A stretch of 64,000 nucleotides of DNA from Plectrocnemia conspersa (taxonomy: Eukaryota; Arthropoda; Insecta; Trichoptera; Polycentropodidae). Where the stretch lies: positions 2,170,001 through 2,234,000 of the forward strand of contig VTFK01000008.1 of the NCBI GenBank assembly GCA_009617715.1. Direction: 5' to 3'. Shown piece by piece: positions 24,724 to 35,469 of this stretch; the first letter of the stretch is position 1; the number at the start of each line of letters is the position of its first letter. The position numbers were made by a program, and so were the translations under genes. Under the pieces are notes generated by a model. The model searched no databases and was not told where the DNA came from. It saw nothing but the letters and a program-made list of their open reading frames with translations.

Positions 24724-25384
24724 GATAATTTATTTATTTATTTATTATAAAATTATAATCTCTAGACATTGCTTCTATTTATTTATTATTTATTTTATTA
24801 ATTTATTTAGCTTAATAGCTAATCTTTACATCTAACAAATTTAGTAAACATATATAAAAAATATATAAAAAATACATAACAGAAAGAAAAAAAATAAAAA
24901 TATACAATAATAAAGTCTTAATATTATAATTTATTTCTATATGTACGAAGGTGTTTTTTTATTCCATTTATGAAACCCGTTATATTTTTTTTTCTGTTTC
25001 GGATTTCTCTTGGAAGACTATTATATAAATCAAAACCTCCGTACATAATTCCCCTAGCCGTACTCGTTTTCTTATACTTAATTATCTTTAAATTTTCTCT
25101 ATTTTAGTATTATTATATTTATGTACATCTTTTATTTCTTATTAAATACTTATTAAAATATTTTGGTAACATATTATTTTCTAACTTATATATAAATACT
25201 AAAACATTCATACTCAATATTTCTTGAACATTCAACCATTCTAATCTATCAATCATACTTTTACAATTAGTTAATCTATTTTTATTTAAAATTACTCTCA
25301 TTGCCCTATTTTGTAATTTTTTTGCAACATTTGTTTATCTAATTTATTTAACATATTTAATAGTGTTGCACAATAATTAAAAAT
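24724..25384 (-). mobile_element. 3' end of a CR1/Jockey-superfamily LINE
   Basis: The minus strand carries the C-terminal end of a non-LTR reverse transcriptase, a stop codon at 24924-24926, about 180 bp of AT-rich 3' UTR, and an AATAAATAAATA-type simple tail near 24724-24745. This is how such LINEs terminate. The 5' part is absent, typical of 5'-truncated insertion. It is flanked on the right by the repeated ATTAAATTAAATTATAAATAAATTA stretch. Confidence 0.7.
24924..25384 (-). pseudogene. Decayed non-LTR reverse transcriptase C-terminus
   Basis: Read 3' to 5' on the given strand, the pieces are collinear with the end of CR1/Jockey-like RTs. The order is NYCATLLNML, then LQNRAMRVIL (the hallmark LQNRAxRxI segment), then LEWLNVQEILSMN with FIYKLENNMLP, and finally LYNSLPREIRN just before the stop. 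A frame change falls in a run of seven A residues near 25323, and a stop (25119-25121) breaks the frame between the last two pieces. The catalytic FADD region is missing because the copy is 5'-truncated. Confidence 0.7.
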
Positions 25385-25539
25385 AAATTAAATTAAATTA
25401 TAAATAAATTACATATTATGTATCAGGAAACATAATTATACGGTTAATAAAATAAAATAAAACCTTATCAATGAAAAATTTGATCACTCAAATTAAACAA
25501 GCACGCTAAACTATTGTATTATACAATTTAATTAAAATC

Positions 25540-25790
25540 CTTCCACACAAGTTCCAAAGCTAAATCTTTTAAGAATATAGCATGTCAACCGTTCAGAGCC
25601 ACAGATTTAATTTAACGAATGACAATTCACTTCCACGAACACAGAGTGTCCGACAAATGCATTTGGGGCACGCGAATTGCATATCCCTCTTTTGTGTTTG
25701 CCACGAAATCGGCTTGAGGAGGATTAGTTCTAATGCACGTGTACTTTAATTGAATTTCTCTTACTAAAGAGAATTCACTACAAATACATA
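25540..25790. promoter_or_regulatory. GC-richer block
   Basis: Mixed-composition DNA without a frame, ending just before the splice-like junction at 25819. Candidate regulatory or intronic sequence. Confidence 0.2.
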
Positions 25791-25794
25791 ATAA

Positions 25795-25891
25795 TAATTA
25801 TTTATTTTTTCTGTTTCAGGTATGTCGGACACATATGATATTCATAACCCATCGGTTCAAATTTAACGCAATGTATCAGGATGTATGCGGT
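25795..25891 (+). promoter_or_regulatory. Candidate recursive-splicing (ratchet) site
   Basis: A long T-rich tract (ttatttattttttctgtttcag) ends in AG at 25818-25819 and is followed at once by GTATGT (25820-25825). A juxtaposed strong 3' splice site and 5' splice site is the signature of ratchet points known from very long insect introns. Alternatively it is a normal acceptor: the 72 nt to a GCG|GTAAAT donor-like site (about 25891) are open in one frame. Either way it argues that a + strand transcript crosses this point. Confidence 0.4.
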
Positions 25892-26059
25892 AAATATTGA
25901 TTTTTAAAGCATTTCTTTGTGTATATTTTTTTGTAATTTCCGTATCGGTGAGCCTCAGGCAAGATCCTTTTCATGGTATTTTTATTAAGTTCACAATGCA
26001 CGGAGGCTTTTATATATTTATGATAAAAAATACATTCATTCAAAACCCTAATTTTTTTC

Positions 26060-26660
26060 GTGTTTAACAAAACGAAGCAAATCCCACGTTAATCATCGGC
26101 GATGAATCTCATAATTGGCGCAATTATTTTCCACTCATCCCTGATTGTGGACAGTCACGCGATATATTTTTTACACGATTAACTTTACATATCTAGAGAT
26201 CAAGATGTGCCCATGCCGATATGGGGTCTAATTACATTTTTGTACAACAGTTTTGTTAATTAAATTAGGATGTTAAAGAACTCGATTCACAATGATTAGT
26301 TGTAAAAATATTAATCATACATATTTATTGATTAAACTATAATCAATTTAATTCGCCACATTATATATATATATATTATTATTGCTGCTTGGTTCATATT
26401 TAATCTAATTTTATATATTACTCTCCCTGTATTATAAAATAAATATATCAGAGGCAGTTCTCGCTGCGTGCTGTGTAATGTAATTATGACGTTTTTCGTA
26501 CATTTCGCGACACGTTTTTCGAATTTATGACGCCACATTATGAGCTCGTAACGTCGTTCTGACTAAAATATTGTCCCTGTAGCCCTTTGATCGTTGGTGG
26601 ATGTGTTTTTTTTTACCCATGCTAGGGTGAATTATAGTTCTTCGGCAATGTGCCTTAATA
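26060..26660. promoter_or_regulatory. Interrupted GC-richer block
   Basis: Two GC-richer stretches (26070-26230 and 26440-26640) flank a TA-rich patch at 26362-26380. The only open frames lack domains. Candidate regulatory sequence. Confidence 0.25.
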
Positions 26661-26756
26661 GTATTCATGATTTAATATCAATACTCTGTTTTTGCTATGG
26701 TGTGTGTGTATGCAACTCTTTTAAACGAGCGAAAAAATATTATACAAATACCCAAC

Positions 26757-26806
26757 AAAAAACTGTTTTCATTCAATTGTATACAATTGAATGAAAACAG
26801 TTTTTT
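26757..26806. repeat. Perfect 50-bp palindrome
   Basis: The 25 bases from 26757 to 26781 (A run, CTGTTTTCATTCAATTGTA) are exactly reverse-complemented by 26782-26806, with no spacer and centre GTATAC. A perfect uninterrupted palindrome of this length is rare and unstable. It could be a cruciform, a foldback transposon end pair, or an assembly or library fold-over artefact. Confidence 0.9.
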
Positions 26807-26899
26807 TTTAGAGGATGTTAGAAATAGACCTAAATCACATGATAGATAAATAAGCGGATACTTTTTGTATGCACTTTGATCCAGACTCACCCTCCGTCG

Positions 26900-27600
26900 T
26901 TTTAGGATTCTAAGGATATATTTTTGTATTACGTAGATATAAGTTTTTTATTACAAATATTATTTATAAGCAAAATAATGCACTTTTGATAAATGTATAT
27001 CTTAGGTTATACATACATAATGGTCACTCAGTTTCATTACCTTAAAATAAAATAAAACGCATTTTTAATTTTTAATCTAATTTAGCGGATAATTTTATAT
27101 ATAAACTTTATTAAACAGAAATATTTTTAAATTATTGCAGTTAAGTCCTTAAATTGCATACCTAATAGTACTAAGCGCTTTTAAGAAATAAACAATGAGA
27201 ATTGGATTCTAAGCAAACTTCATAAGACCGAACAAACTTGTTAGCCGCTAAATTAAAAATACTTCGAAACCCAGCTTTCTTTTTCGTGTTAATATAAATC
27301 AGATTAATATCGTTAATGCAAAATATACTTAATTTAACGAAAAATAAATTTAGATACTATTTCGGTATAAAAGAGTTTCATAGTTAAACGGTAGCGTAGC
27401 GAATAATGCTAATGGAAAAATAAAAGATAGCCAAACAATAAGGGAAGGAGGGAATATAATGTTTATACATTTTTTTTTAAATGAAAAAAATATAATTTTT
27501 TACACGTTGAATGCCAATTAATTCTTCGGTTGCCTAAACCTGATATATTATATTTTTTTTTTTTATTCCGAAGTAATCAATAAAGAAAAAAAGAATCCGA
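26900..27600. other. AT-rich spacer
   Basis: AT-rich sequence. Nothing recognised apart from short homopolymer runs. Confidence 0.45.
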
Positions 27601-27940
27601 CAGTTTTATGGCGTAACTTTGTTAAAAGCCTTCGTTCATTTTTGCAATCTGCCGATTCCCATGCAGAGCGAATTTTTTACCTGATTATAACTGTATTTCT
27701 TAGATTACCAAAAAAAAGACAAGGCTGATCACAGTAAAGAATTTTTTGCCATTAAAATACTTTTAATCTATTTTAAAAGATTTCAAGAAAGCGTGCATAT
27801 CTTTGGGCTCACCCTTAGCGACCCTATAAAAAATACAGCGGTAGTAAAAAATGAAAAATCTATTAAAAATATCGATAAATCAGCAGATTTTTTATGTAAT
27901 GAGAATTCTTGATTTGCGATTTTGGTCGAGAAGAAACACT
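27600..27940 (-). repeat. Dispersed repeat family A, copy 3 (inverted)
   Basis: Its reverse complement aligns with copies 1 and 2: CGCAAATCAAGAATTCT, TACCGCTGTA, ATGCACGCTTTCTTG, GGCAAAAAATTCTTTAC, ATAATCAGGTAAAA, ATCGGCAGATTG and GTTACGCCATAAAA occur in that order. The start is missing a few tens of bases, and the distal third seen in copies 1 and 2 is absent. Confidence 0.65.
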
Positions 27941-28129
27941 AGTTATAAACCAATAATTTTATTGCACTACACAAATCAGTAGTTTGGATTATACAAAAAT
28001 AAAAAATGTATTTCTTGTCAATATTTTTACTATCAAATAATAATAATATTGACTGATACATTAATAACGTAAATATCAAGGTTATAAATATAGCGTTTAT
28101 ATTATTAATTCACATATTAAATATTTAAT

Positions 28130-28382
28130 TTTCAAATAGAGTAGAGAGTTGGGACCACAATAAGTGACAGAATTTAACAATCGTGTCTAAAAGCCCACCT
28201 ACCGTACGATGATTGATTGAATGTTTATACAGAAACATAAGCCAATAAAATAATTGAATAATTTCATCAAAATCACTCATACCTAAAAGCTTTTCGCCAC
28301 CCTTGAGCGCTGAATTAATACTAATAATAACGTATACATACATAGATGCACTCGAGCTGGCCTTTTCAATAATCTCGTGCAC
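28130..28382 (-). other. Unassigned 85-codon minus-strand frame
   Basis: An open frame of 85 codons ends at 28125. It has no recognised domain. A donor-like CTTTTAG|GTATGAGT on the minus strand (about 28296) lies inside it. It is probably chance openness, and is listed because it is the longest unexplained minus frame next to a possible splice signal. Confidence 0.12.
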
Positions 28383-28384
28383 AA

Positions 28385-28820
28385 TATAACCACGGCAGAT
28401 GCATTTAATGACGCTTTCTCCATTATACCCCGCGCCCGGCTGGGCCTTTTTATTTACTCGTAAGATTTTCGCATTACCCGCGCTAATCCCGCGGGCTTAT
28501 CCCGGGATCCGCCGTTACGCCGATAATGAAATAACCGAGTGTTGCAAATGGTTCTTTTTCGGCTTTTGTCCCACTTTTCTTTCGCATAAATGCCATCGAA
28601 TGCTACCCCGCTGCCGCCCCTAGCGCCGTAGGAATTTTCTTTTAATAAACCCGCCCCGAGGAAAAACCCGCCCGTTCCGACCATCGATTGCCGCCTCCAC
28701 CCCTAGATATCTTTCCCCAAGAATTTCCCCTTTTTTTGGTTTTTCAACTCGGTGATTCCCGCATCCGATACGAGATATGTATACGTATGCATAATATATG
28801 CATACACCTTTTGACCCATT
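28385..28820. promoter_or_regulatory. Strong GC-rich island
   Basis: Among the most GC-rich parts of the window (CCCCGCGCCCGG, CCCGCGGGCTTATCCCGGGATCC, CCGCCCCGAGG). Overlapping frames on both strands are composition effects, since no domain is visible. An ATGCATAATATATGCAT near-palindrome lies at its right edge (28787-28803). It could be a promoter or a conserved enhancer. No exon is called. Confidence 0.35.
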
Positions 28821-28829
28821 TTTTTTTAG

Positions 28830-30350
28830 TTTTTCTTTCATTTTATTACTAACACTAGCTGTACCTGACGTGACGTACACTACCAGTTACCTATGCTTAA
28901 AGTTTTTGATTAAAAAAATATTTTCATCAAAAGTAAAAAACCAACATACATGTATATATAACACATTCGGAGGATTTAAATCTATAGGTTTAAACTTGAC
29001 ATTATGGTTTTATAATATTACTGTATATTACTTTAATTGTAATCGGAAATATTCTATTAATATTTATATCAAATTAACTACTGTTTCTAAAATTTATTTT
29101 AATTGTTAACCAGATTTTTGGATATGCAATTTCGAGACTCAATTCCATATATAAAATATTTAACTAAAAAATAATAAACAAGTAATATTATAAACTAAAT
29201 CATATTTTTTGTTTTAATTTTGCTAAAAAGTTAAAAATATTTTTTCCCTCCTCATAATGATTCTCATTTTATAATGCGGCTCACAATACTTGTTATAAAT
29301 CAATTATTTTTAAATGTATTTTTTACCATTATGTTTTTTACATTATCTCCTAATAAAACTGATGAAATTAATATAAAGAATATAATCAAAGAGAGTGGGA
29401 CAAAAAATGAAATATAAATAATGCTATGTAAAATACTTAATTTCTGTAGAAATTATGTTTCATTGTTCTCAAAATTTAATAATTTGCAAGGAATGTGTTG
29501 TATAGAAAACATAAATAAACATTTCTTATGTATTAGGCAAGGCAAATAATGTATTAACAAATTTAATTTCTAAGCTGATGTTGAACTTATTAAATAATGT
29601 CTTTAAAGCGTAGAAGAAATAATTTATCCTAAAAAATTACAGATATTTGCTTTGTTTTATAACTTTGGGTGAAAGCGCTGATGTTACAAATACGTTTCAA
29701 CTTCTTTTGTGGAATTGACAACGAATTTAATACCGAAAAACCGACTTTCCTAGTGTCACTAAAAGACACGTTTTTTCACAGATTTATATAAAACAATAAA
29801 AGCAGCATTAGAAAAAGTTTGCTCAACCAATAAATATTATTCGTATTTTATTTATTCTAATTGAATAAAAAAATGCTGGCAAATTATTTATTTAAGTGTC
29901 TTTATTAGACTATACCCTCCACTATAAAAAAATATTCTCTCTATAGAAAATCGATAGAATTAGAATATATATTGTATATATTAATTATTGTTACATTTAG
30001 TAGTCAATTTGTTGGAAGAGGTGTAATATAATTATTAGAGCTTTCACTTTGAGGCATTCTTGTTGAGGTATATGTTGATTTAATATCATGGCAACGGCTT
30101 CAGTCGCAGAGTACGTAGAAACGGTTTAACATTGATAGTTCTGTGTATATGTAATAATGCTGCACGTTTGGTTTCCATCAAAGTTACATTAGGAAACTAG
30201 TTAAGGCATTAATTAATTTCTGTACTTTAATTTTTGCTACTAAATAAAATTGATATACATATACATTATACATAAAAAGTCCAATTGACGTCATTGTTTA
30301 TTATTTTCAATTTTTAATATATTTTTTTCATCATCTTATGAATTATTTGG
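28830..30350. other. AT-rich desert
   Basis: About 1.5 kb of AT-rich DNA. A 103-codon + frame (28798-29109) is Asn/Ile/Tyr/Lys-rich, as expected from random AT-rich sequence. No element recognised. Confidence 0.5.
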
Positions 30351-30359
30351 AAACTTTTG

Positions 30360-30780
30360 CGAGCGGATATTTTTTTAATTATCCCTCCTTTTTTCATTCA
30401 AAAAGTTTCATCGTGGAGAACTTTAATTAAACAGCCACCGGAGCGGGGAAAATAAGCCATTATAAATTTGTCGTAAATACATACATACACACATAGTTCA
30501 CAATATACAAACATACATTTAAAAGTTTTCTCTCTCTCGCTCTCTCAGCTCTTTCGAATATTTTTAATCGTTGAAATCTTCTTAAACCTTGACATTTTAA
30601 TTTATACTCCGGCGCGCTGAGAATTTACATATTTAAATCCGCGAAATTAAAAAAGTTCATCTCTCGAGTGTATGGGAAGACAAAACGCGGCGTGCGTCCG
30701 ATTGCTTTTATGAATTTTAAATTCCAATGAAAATATCAAAAAGTTTCATCAACTTGATCCGGAAATCTTCAAAAAGTTTC
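30360..30780. promoter_or_regulatory. Block with GAGA-type CT tract
   Basis: TCTCTCTCTCGCTCTCTC near 30529-30546 is a cluster of GAGA-factor-type sites on the minus strand. AAAAAGTTTCA recurs three times (about 30398, 30738 and 30770). No frame. A Polycomb/GAGA-type regulatory element is possible. Confidence 0.35.
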
Positions 30781-31119
30781 ACCTCTTGAGCCACGATATT
30801 ATAATTCATCAAAGTAGAGAAAGTAATAAATATTTTAATAAAATCTAACTAGGATCGCGGCATTTAATTCGGTATGAATTAAAATCTAAGGATGTCACAA
30901 CAAAGTGTCTTAAATTATTTTGTATTTTTTTCTGAGAAATTTCGAAAAAAATAGTAACTTGAGAATTTATGAACTTAACAATATGTATTTTTATACAGGC
31001 CGATGATAATAAAAATAACATGGATTTTTTTATACAAGTACGCCTTTCCAATCGATAATGTTCTGATACAATTAAAATATTTTCCTATTTTAGCAACTAA
31101 ACACTGATAATGCGTTATA

Positions 31120-31470
31120 AATTCGTCTCGCCTTATCTCCAGGCGCGAATTGTTATTTATTTGGCACGCGGCCGTTATTTATTCAGGGATTCAATTATAT
31201 GGCGCCGTTTTGTGTTTGCTCAGTTAACTAAGTGCGGCGGAGTGACTCAGCAATTGGAAAGTACTTAAGATGCGGATTAACGGACTAAATTCAAACTAAA
31301 TTGAACTAAGCCCGCACCTTGGTCTTTCCATTGTGAGCGTTTGTCTCCCTTTGCTGCCGCCATTGCGAGGGGAACACTATCCGGTATCTGCCCTTAAGCC
31401 TTTTAACACTGGACCCACTCTAATCGGACCCCGCATTTATATTTGATTATTCACTAGTGCGTTTGTCCAT
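31120..31470. promoter_or_regulatory. GC-richer block
   Basis: Includes GGCACGCGGCCG and GTGCGGCGGAGTGACTCAGC (an AP-1-like TGACTCA). No coding frame. Candidate enhancer. Confidence 0.3.
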
Positions 31471-31479
31471 CATTTTTGA

Positions 31480-32200
31480 TTTGATTAAAGTGAGGACGAA
31501 TGCTTTGGATAGTCGAGATTGTTTACACAAGAGAATATATAATACATATGTATGTACACTTTAGGGCAAACGTTTTATTTTAATATATTTAAGCGCTACA
31601 ATATGTTTTTGATCAATATTTTTAATATAAGTCAAATCGAATCTGTCTTTGACCATTTGAATGCGAATATTGAATAATTATTTTCGAGGAACCTTTTTAT
31701 GCAAATGACATTCGAACCTGACCTCTGAAATTAATAAGAAAAAAATATTTACATAAAAGTATTCAGCTGGATTTTCAATTAAACATTTTTAATATTATTT
31801 CTAGGTAGTTAATTTAAATATTTATTAACTTGTATAATATAGAAAGTAAGTGTATAACAGTAGTTTTGTTATATCTTTAGAATCATAATTTAAATAATAG
31901 AGTTCAGAATGAACACTCATAAACTATGTGTTTAATATTTATTCTCATGATGAGAGAAAATATTCAATGAATGTAAATTAGTAGCAGTAAATTTAGGTAT
32001 TTGATCTGAATTTTCAGATCGCATACATAAAGAAGAAGCAAAGAAATAAAGAAAAATCAACAACAGCATCAGCTGAATAATATAAATTTAATGTTTTTTA
32101 TTTTGCATTATCGATAATTTAACAATTGGATTTAATGCAGCAAAATAAATAAATAATACATTTCGTAAATATTTAAAAAAATATATTTCAGTAAATTCAT
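31480..32200. other. AT-rich spacer
   Basis: Nothing recognised on either strand. Confidence 0.45.
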
Positions 32201-32205
32201 ATCGG

Positions 32206-32530
32206 AATACATTTTCACCAGTAGATATATTTTTTACCAGTGAAAATAAAAATTATCTGGCAGGTGCTAGTAAAAGTATATTATTTGAACTTTTCTATAT
32301 GTAGTAACATATATATTTACATACTTATCATTATTTATTTACATCCGATGTATAAATGTTACAGTGAATGTGTATTTTTTAGTAAAGTTATATTTTTACT
32401 AGTTAACTCCAAATACATTTTCACCAGTAGATATATATTTCTACTAGCTAAAACATAATTTAATCGATAGGCGCTAATATGCTGCTCACTTCAACAGTTG
32501 CAAAAGTCCACTTGCTGTTCAAACCCAAAC
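32206..32530 (+). repeat. Structured repeat family E, two half-units
   Basis: AATACATTTTCACCAGTAGATATAT is present twice exactly (32206-32230 and 32412-32436). The first unit folds as ATTTTCAC…GTGAAAAT, and CTAGTAAAA (about 32268) faces TTTTTACTAG (about 32393) as an outer inverted repeat. The second unit and the DNA after it align with 38440-38530 (ACTGGTGGATATGTATTTCTAATAACTA…). Hairpins of the CCAGTAG…CTACT type also occur at 51021-51037. Probably a foldback or MITE family. Confidence 0.6.
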
Positions 32531-32535
32531 CCAAT

Positions 32536-32581
32536 CTAATGAAAGTTCTAAAACTAATTATAGTTTTAGTACTTTCATTAG
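32536..32581. repeat. 46-nt hairpin (21-4-21)
   Basis: CTAATGAAAGTtCTAAAACTA (32536-32556) pairs with 32561-32581 apart from one T:T mismatch, around a 4-nt loop ATTA. Its architecture is the same as the hairpin at 44427-44472. Too short for a standard pre-miRNA. Confidence 0.8.
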
Positions 32582-32790
32582 GTCATGTGCAAAATACAAA
32601 CTAAGCCAAATCATCTCTCATGAGTAAATAAGCGGAAGAATAAGTACAGACAGATATCGCATTTTGACTTCTGAGAAGGGATAATTGTTTTATGTGTATG
32701 TAATAAGTCAATGCAATGAATTGCGACACGTAACAACAGTACAGAATAAATTCTTTTGGTATTTATACTTATATTTTATACTATACTTAC

Positions 32791-32889
32791 CTTCTCAGAG
32801 GCGTAGTTGACAGTCATTTTGTGCTCTAGCAGCTCCAAATTGGGCCCCAGAGAGCGATTGTGGTTCTTATCTGCGTCCTCTGTTCTTGT
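32791..32889 (-). CDS. Candidate 99-nt coding exon, gene unknown
   Basis: On the minus strand a cctagcctttacag acceptor (AG at 32890-32891) opens 33 codons, phase 0 at both ends. The exon closes at GAGAAG|GTAAGTATAG, a near-perfect donor (GT at 32789-32790). The peptide starts TRTED and ends MTVNYASEK, and the other two frames have stops. The ATG at codon 25 has good context (CACAAAATG), so it could alternatively be a start codon. I recognise no family. The intron just before the acceptor (about 32902-32930) can base-pair with the second half of the exon, which is unusual and could also mean a foldback repeat. Confidence 0.45.
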
Positions 32890-32999
32890 CTGTAAAGGCT
32901 AGGACTAGAGCACTTGTCAACTCTTCTCTGACAATAACCGTCCGACTTCTCATGCGCATACGATGAGTTGGTTTATTTCATATGTTGAAAGGATTTGTT

Positions 33000-33560
33000 C
33001 CTGTCTTTTTTTATGCTATTAATTAAGTAATAACATGAACGCCTACCCTTTTGCGCTTAGGGCCGCTAGATCTTCAGACAAAACTGGACTTTTGATCTCT
33101 CGTCTAAAATTTGTCTTAATTTGAAATTTATCTTAATTTTTTAATCAGGCTAAATTATACTTAACAATAATATGATTGAAAATCTGATCACGTAATTTTA
33201 TTTTTTTGCTTTTAAGTATGGTCAGATTTTTTTAAATTTTATAATTTAGTAACTTGTGAGTTTGCTGATTTGATATACCATAATAAATTATATCTATATA
33301 TGGCGGTGTTGTTTTAACGTAATACTTTTTTTGCTTCATTTTACACTGGATTTAATATACATAATTTGTTTTACTGTACGGGGAAATATATGAATTACTA
33401 ATAATCGTTTGGTTTCTTCATAAATTAATTAAATTCTCTCAAAGACTACCTACATATTATGCAAAATCTATATTTCTCTAAATTGTTTATCTAAATTGTT
33501 GCGTTGTTAATTTTATCTATCAGCAATCCTAGTTATATTTTTTTATATTTGTTTACAAAT
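33000..33560. other. AT-rich spacer
   Basis: No feature recognised. T-rich tracts occur near 33200 and 33540. Confidence 0.4.
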
Positions 33561-33569
33561 TTTTTTTGG

Positions 33570-33830
33570 AATATCAAGGTTGTACAACAAATTAAACCGA
33601 ATCTCATTAACCCACAAGAAAACACGCGTGAATATTTGTCCTCGAATAAATGATTGTTATCGCGTGTGTATGTATGTATGTGCTTCATTAATTAACTTTC
33701 ATTTGAACCCTTTAAACGCCGGTCTTATCATCGCCGCGCTAAGGTCTCCCTCTCGCCCTTAAAAGGGCGCGCGTTTGAGTAAATTTTCGCCGGCTATAAA
33801 ATGTAAATAACACGTTAATTATTCAAATTT
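33570..33830. promoter_or_regulatory. GC-richer block with TGTA microsatellite
   Basis: GTGTGTATGTATGTATGTG (33663-33681) is followed by a GC-richer part with CTCGCCCTTAAAAGGGCGCGCG, a near-palindrome (CGCCCTT/AAGGGCG). No frame. Candidate regulatory sequence. Confidence 0.3.
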
Positions 33831-34667
33831 AATTAAAGGCTAATATTCTTACGTTTAATAATGTATGTGTGGAATTAATTTCGTATGTAGTACATCAGAG
33901 TGTGTAAATATACAAATGTATTGAGTACACATTGTGTTTAAACATTTTAACAAATCAGATACTCTGAAAACAGAAATATACTCGTATTACTTAGAACAGG
34001 AATGAATATAAATGCGATTGATTTAATTTAATGATTTATTTGATCGGAACGAAATGTTCCATTATTATATATTGTAATTCTCAAAGTTTGCCCGTCGTAC
34101 TTAAAGCTCACGAATGGAACAATCTAGTGATATAATAATTTAAATAATGTTCTCTTGCGAATTTGTAGCTTAACGAAACATATTTACAAGTTTTTTATGT
34201 AGATAGATACCTAATTAACTATTTAAAATAAATAGTATGTATTTAATAATGATCTTATCGAAGATTATTTTTGTGATTTTTGAGTTTTCGCGGAATAATT
34301 TTAATTATTTTTGCCTTAGCTTCTCAGAAAATGTATTCTCATTTATAAAATACGACTTACAGAATAAAAAAAGAGTAAAAAAATCCATGTGTAACTCAAG
34401 TTAATTTCGAAGGTTTTAGGCTAAAAACACATGTAAAAGATCCCAAAAATATTCACATAGTATAGATTTTTATATTAGCCACAAAAGTCCACAAATTTTT
34501 ATGAACCTTTTATAATAACTTTTTTTTTTAAATCATATAAAAAGTTAATTTTTCATAGCTTTTTATATGAGCTTATGGACTTTAAATATCCGCAGAAGAC
34601 TTCAGAATTCATTACAGTTTTTAAAAAGTATTGCTTTTGAATTTAATATGGTAGTACAAATATATTA

Positions 34668-34720
34668 CAGTGAAACCTCAGATTGCGAGTTATTTGGTTT
34701 ACGAGTCATCGAAATCCAAA
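34668..34720 (+). mobile_element. Terminal inverted repeat of a Tigger-like element
   Basis: CAGTGAAACCTCAGATTGCGAG (from 34668) followed by TTTACGAG matches the terminal repeat style of Tigger/pogo elements and is preceded by TA. The partner end is not found within the next 500 bp, so this is a solo or truncated copy. It is related in type, but not closely, to the element at 61776-62036. Confidence 0.55.
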
Positions 34721-35079
34721 AACTGTGTTACTTTATTTAATATAATTAACTTATTGTTAATATCTTGAAACATTACCTGTTTATTTTATATAACATGTTT
34801 ATTGTACGTATTTTATTAGGCTTACGCAAATAATGGTGGAGTAATTTTTGACATTTTATAATGTTACTTTCAGTAACAATCCAGTTGTTAAATTATATAT
34901 GCCCGCTTTTTATAATTACTTCATTTTTTTACACGTGAGATTTTAATAGCGTGTGTATCAGAATTTTAGTAGAAAAATAATAGGTAATTCTCATTCATAA
35001 ATAGACTTTAATATTATGAAATAAATTCCCTTTGTGTGGGGTAAAAGCTAATTGTAAAATTAATTAAATTATTTAATTT

Positions 35080-35460
35080 TCCAACTTTAAGCTCGGAAAG
35101 CCAACAGCTCGCCCGACCACGAACCAACGAGTGATGGATGGGGTTGGATTTTTGGTTTGCTCGTCGAACCCGGCGACTCTGATTTAAAACGACCGTGACT
35201 GACTGGCTGACAAATCTCGTCAGTCAGGGAATGCAGGCACTTTTCACCCTTCGTTCGTTATTATTAAACAGGGAAACGGGAAAGAACCATCGTACGTACA
35301 CGTGTAAGCATAATCCTACTACCGGTATTATTACAATTCTGTCCTCTCGTTAAACAAAAGAGTTTCCACGCTGAATCGCACATTCACACTTGCATAATCT
35401 CATTTGACATGATGAAATCGTGTTTTTCGAAGTGTAACGTACTTATGGTAGAGTCGCGAA
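35080..35460. promoter_or_regulatory. GC-richer block
   Basis: Contains CGACCGTGACTGACTGGCTGAC, with TGACTGAC facing GTCAGTCA further on (about 35191 and 35217). This makes a stem of ACTGAC words. No coding frame. Candidate regulatory sequence. Confidence 0.3.
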
Positions 35461-35469
35461 TTATAACAA

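Noticed and set aside
28289..28325. 27-nt minus-strand micro-exon before GTATGAGT
   Set aside because: Symmetric length is tempting, but the acceptor lacks a pyrimidine tract and an in-frame TAG occurs in one of the possible phases.
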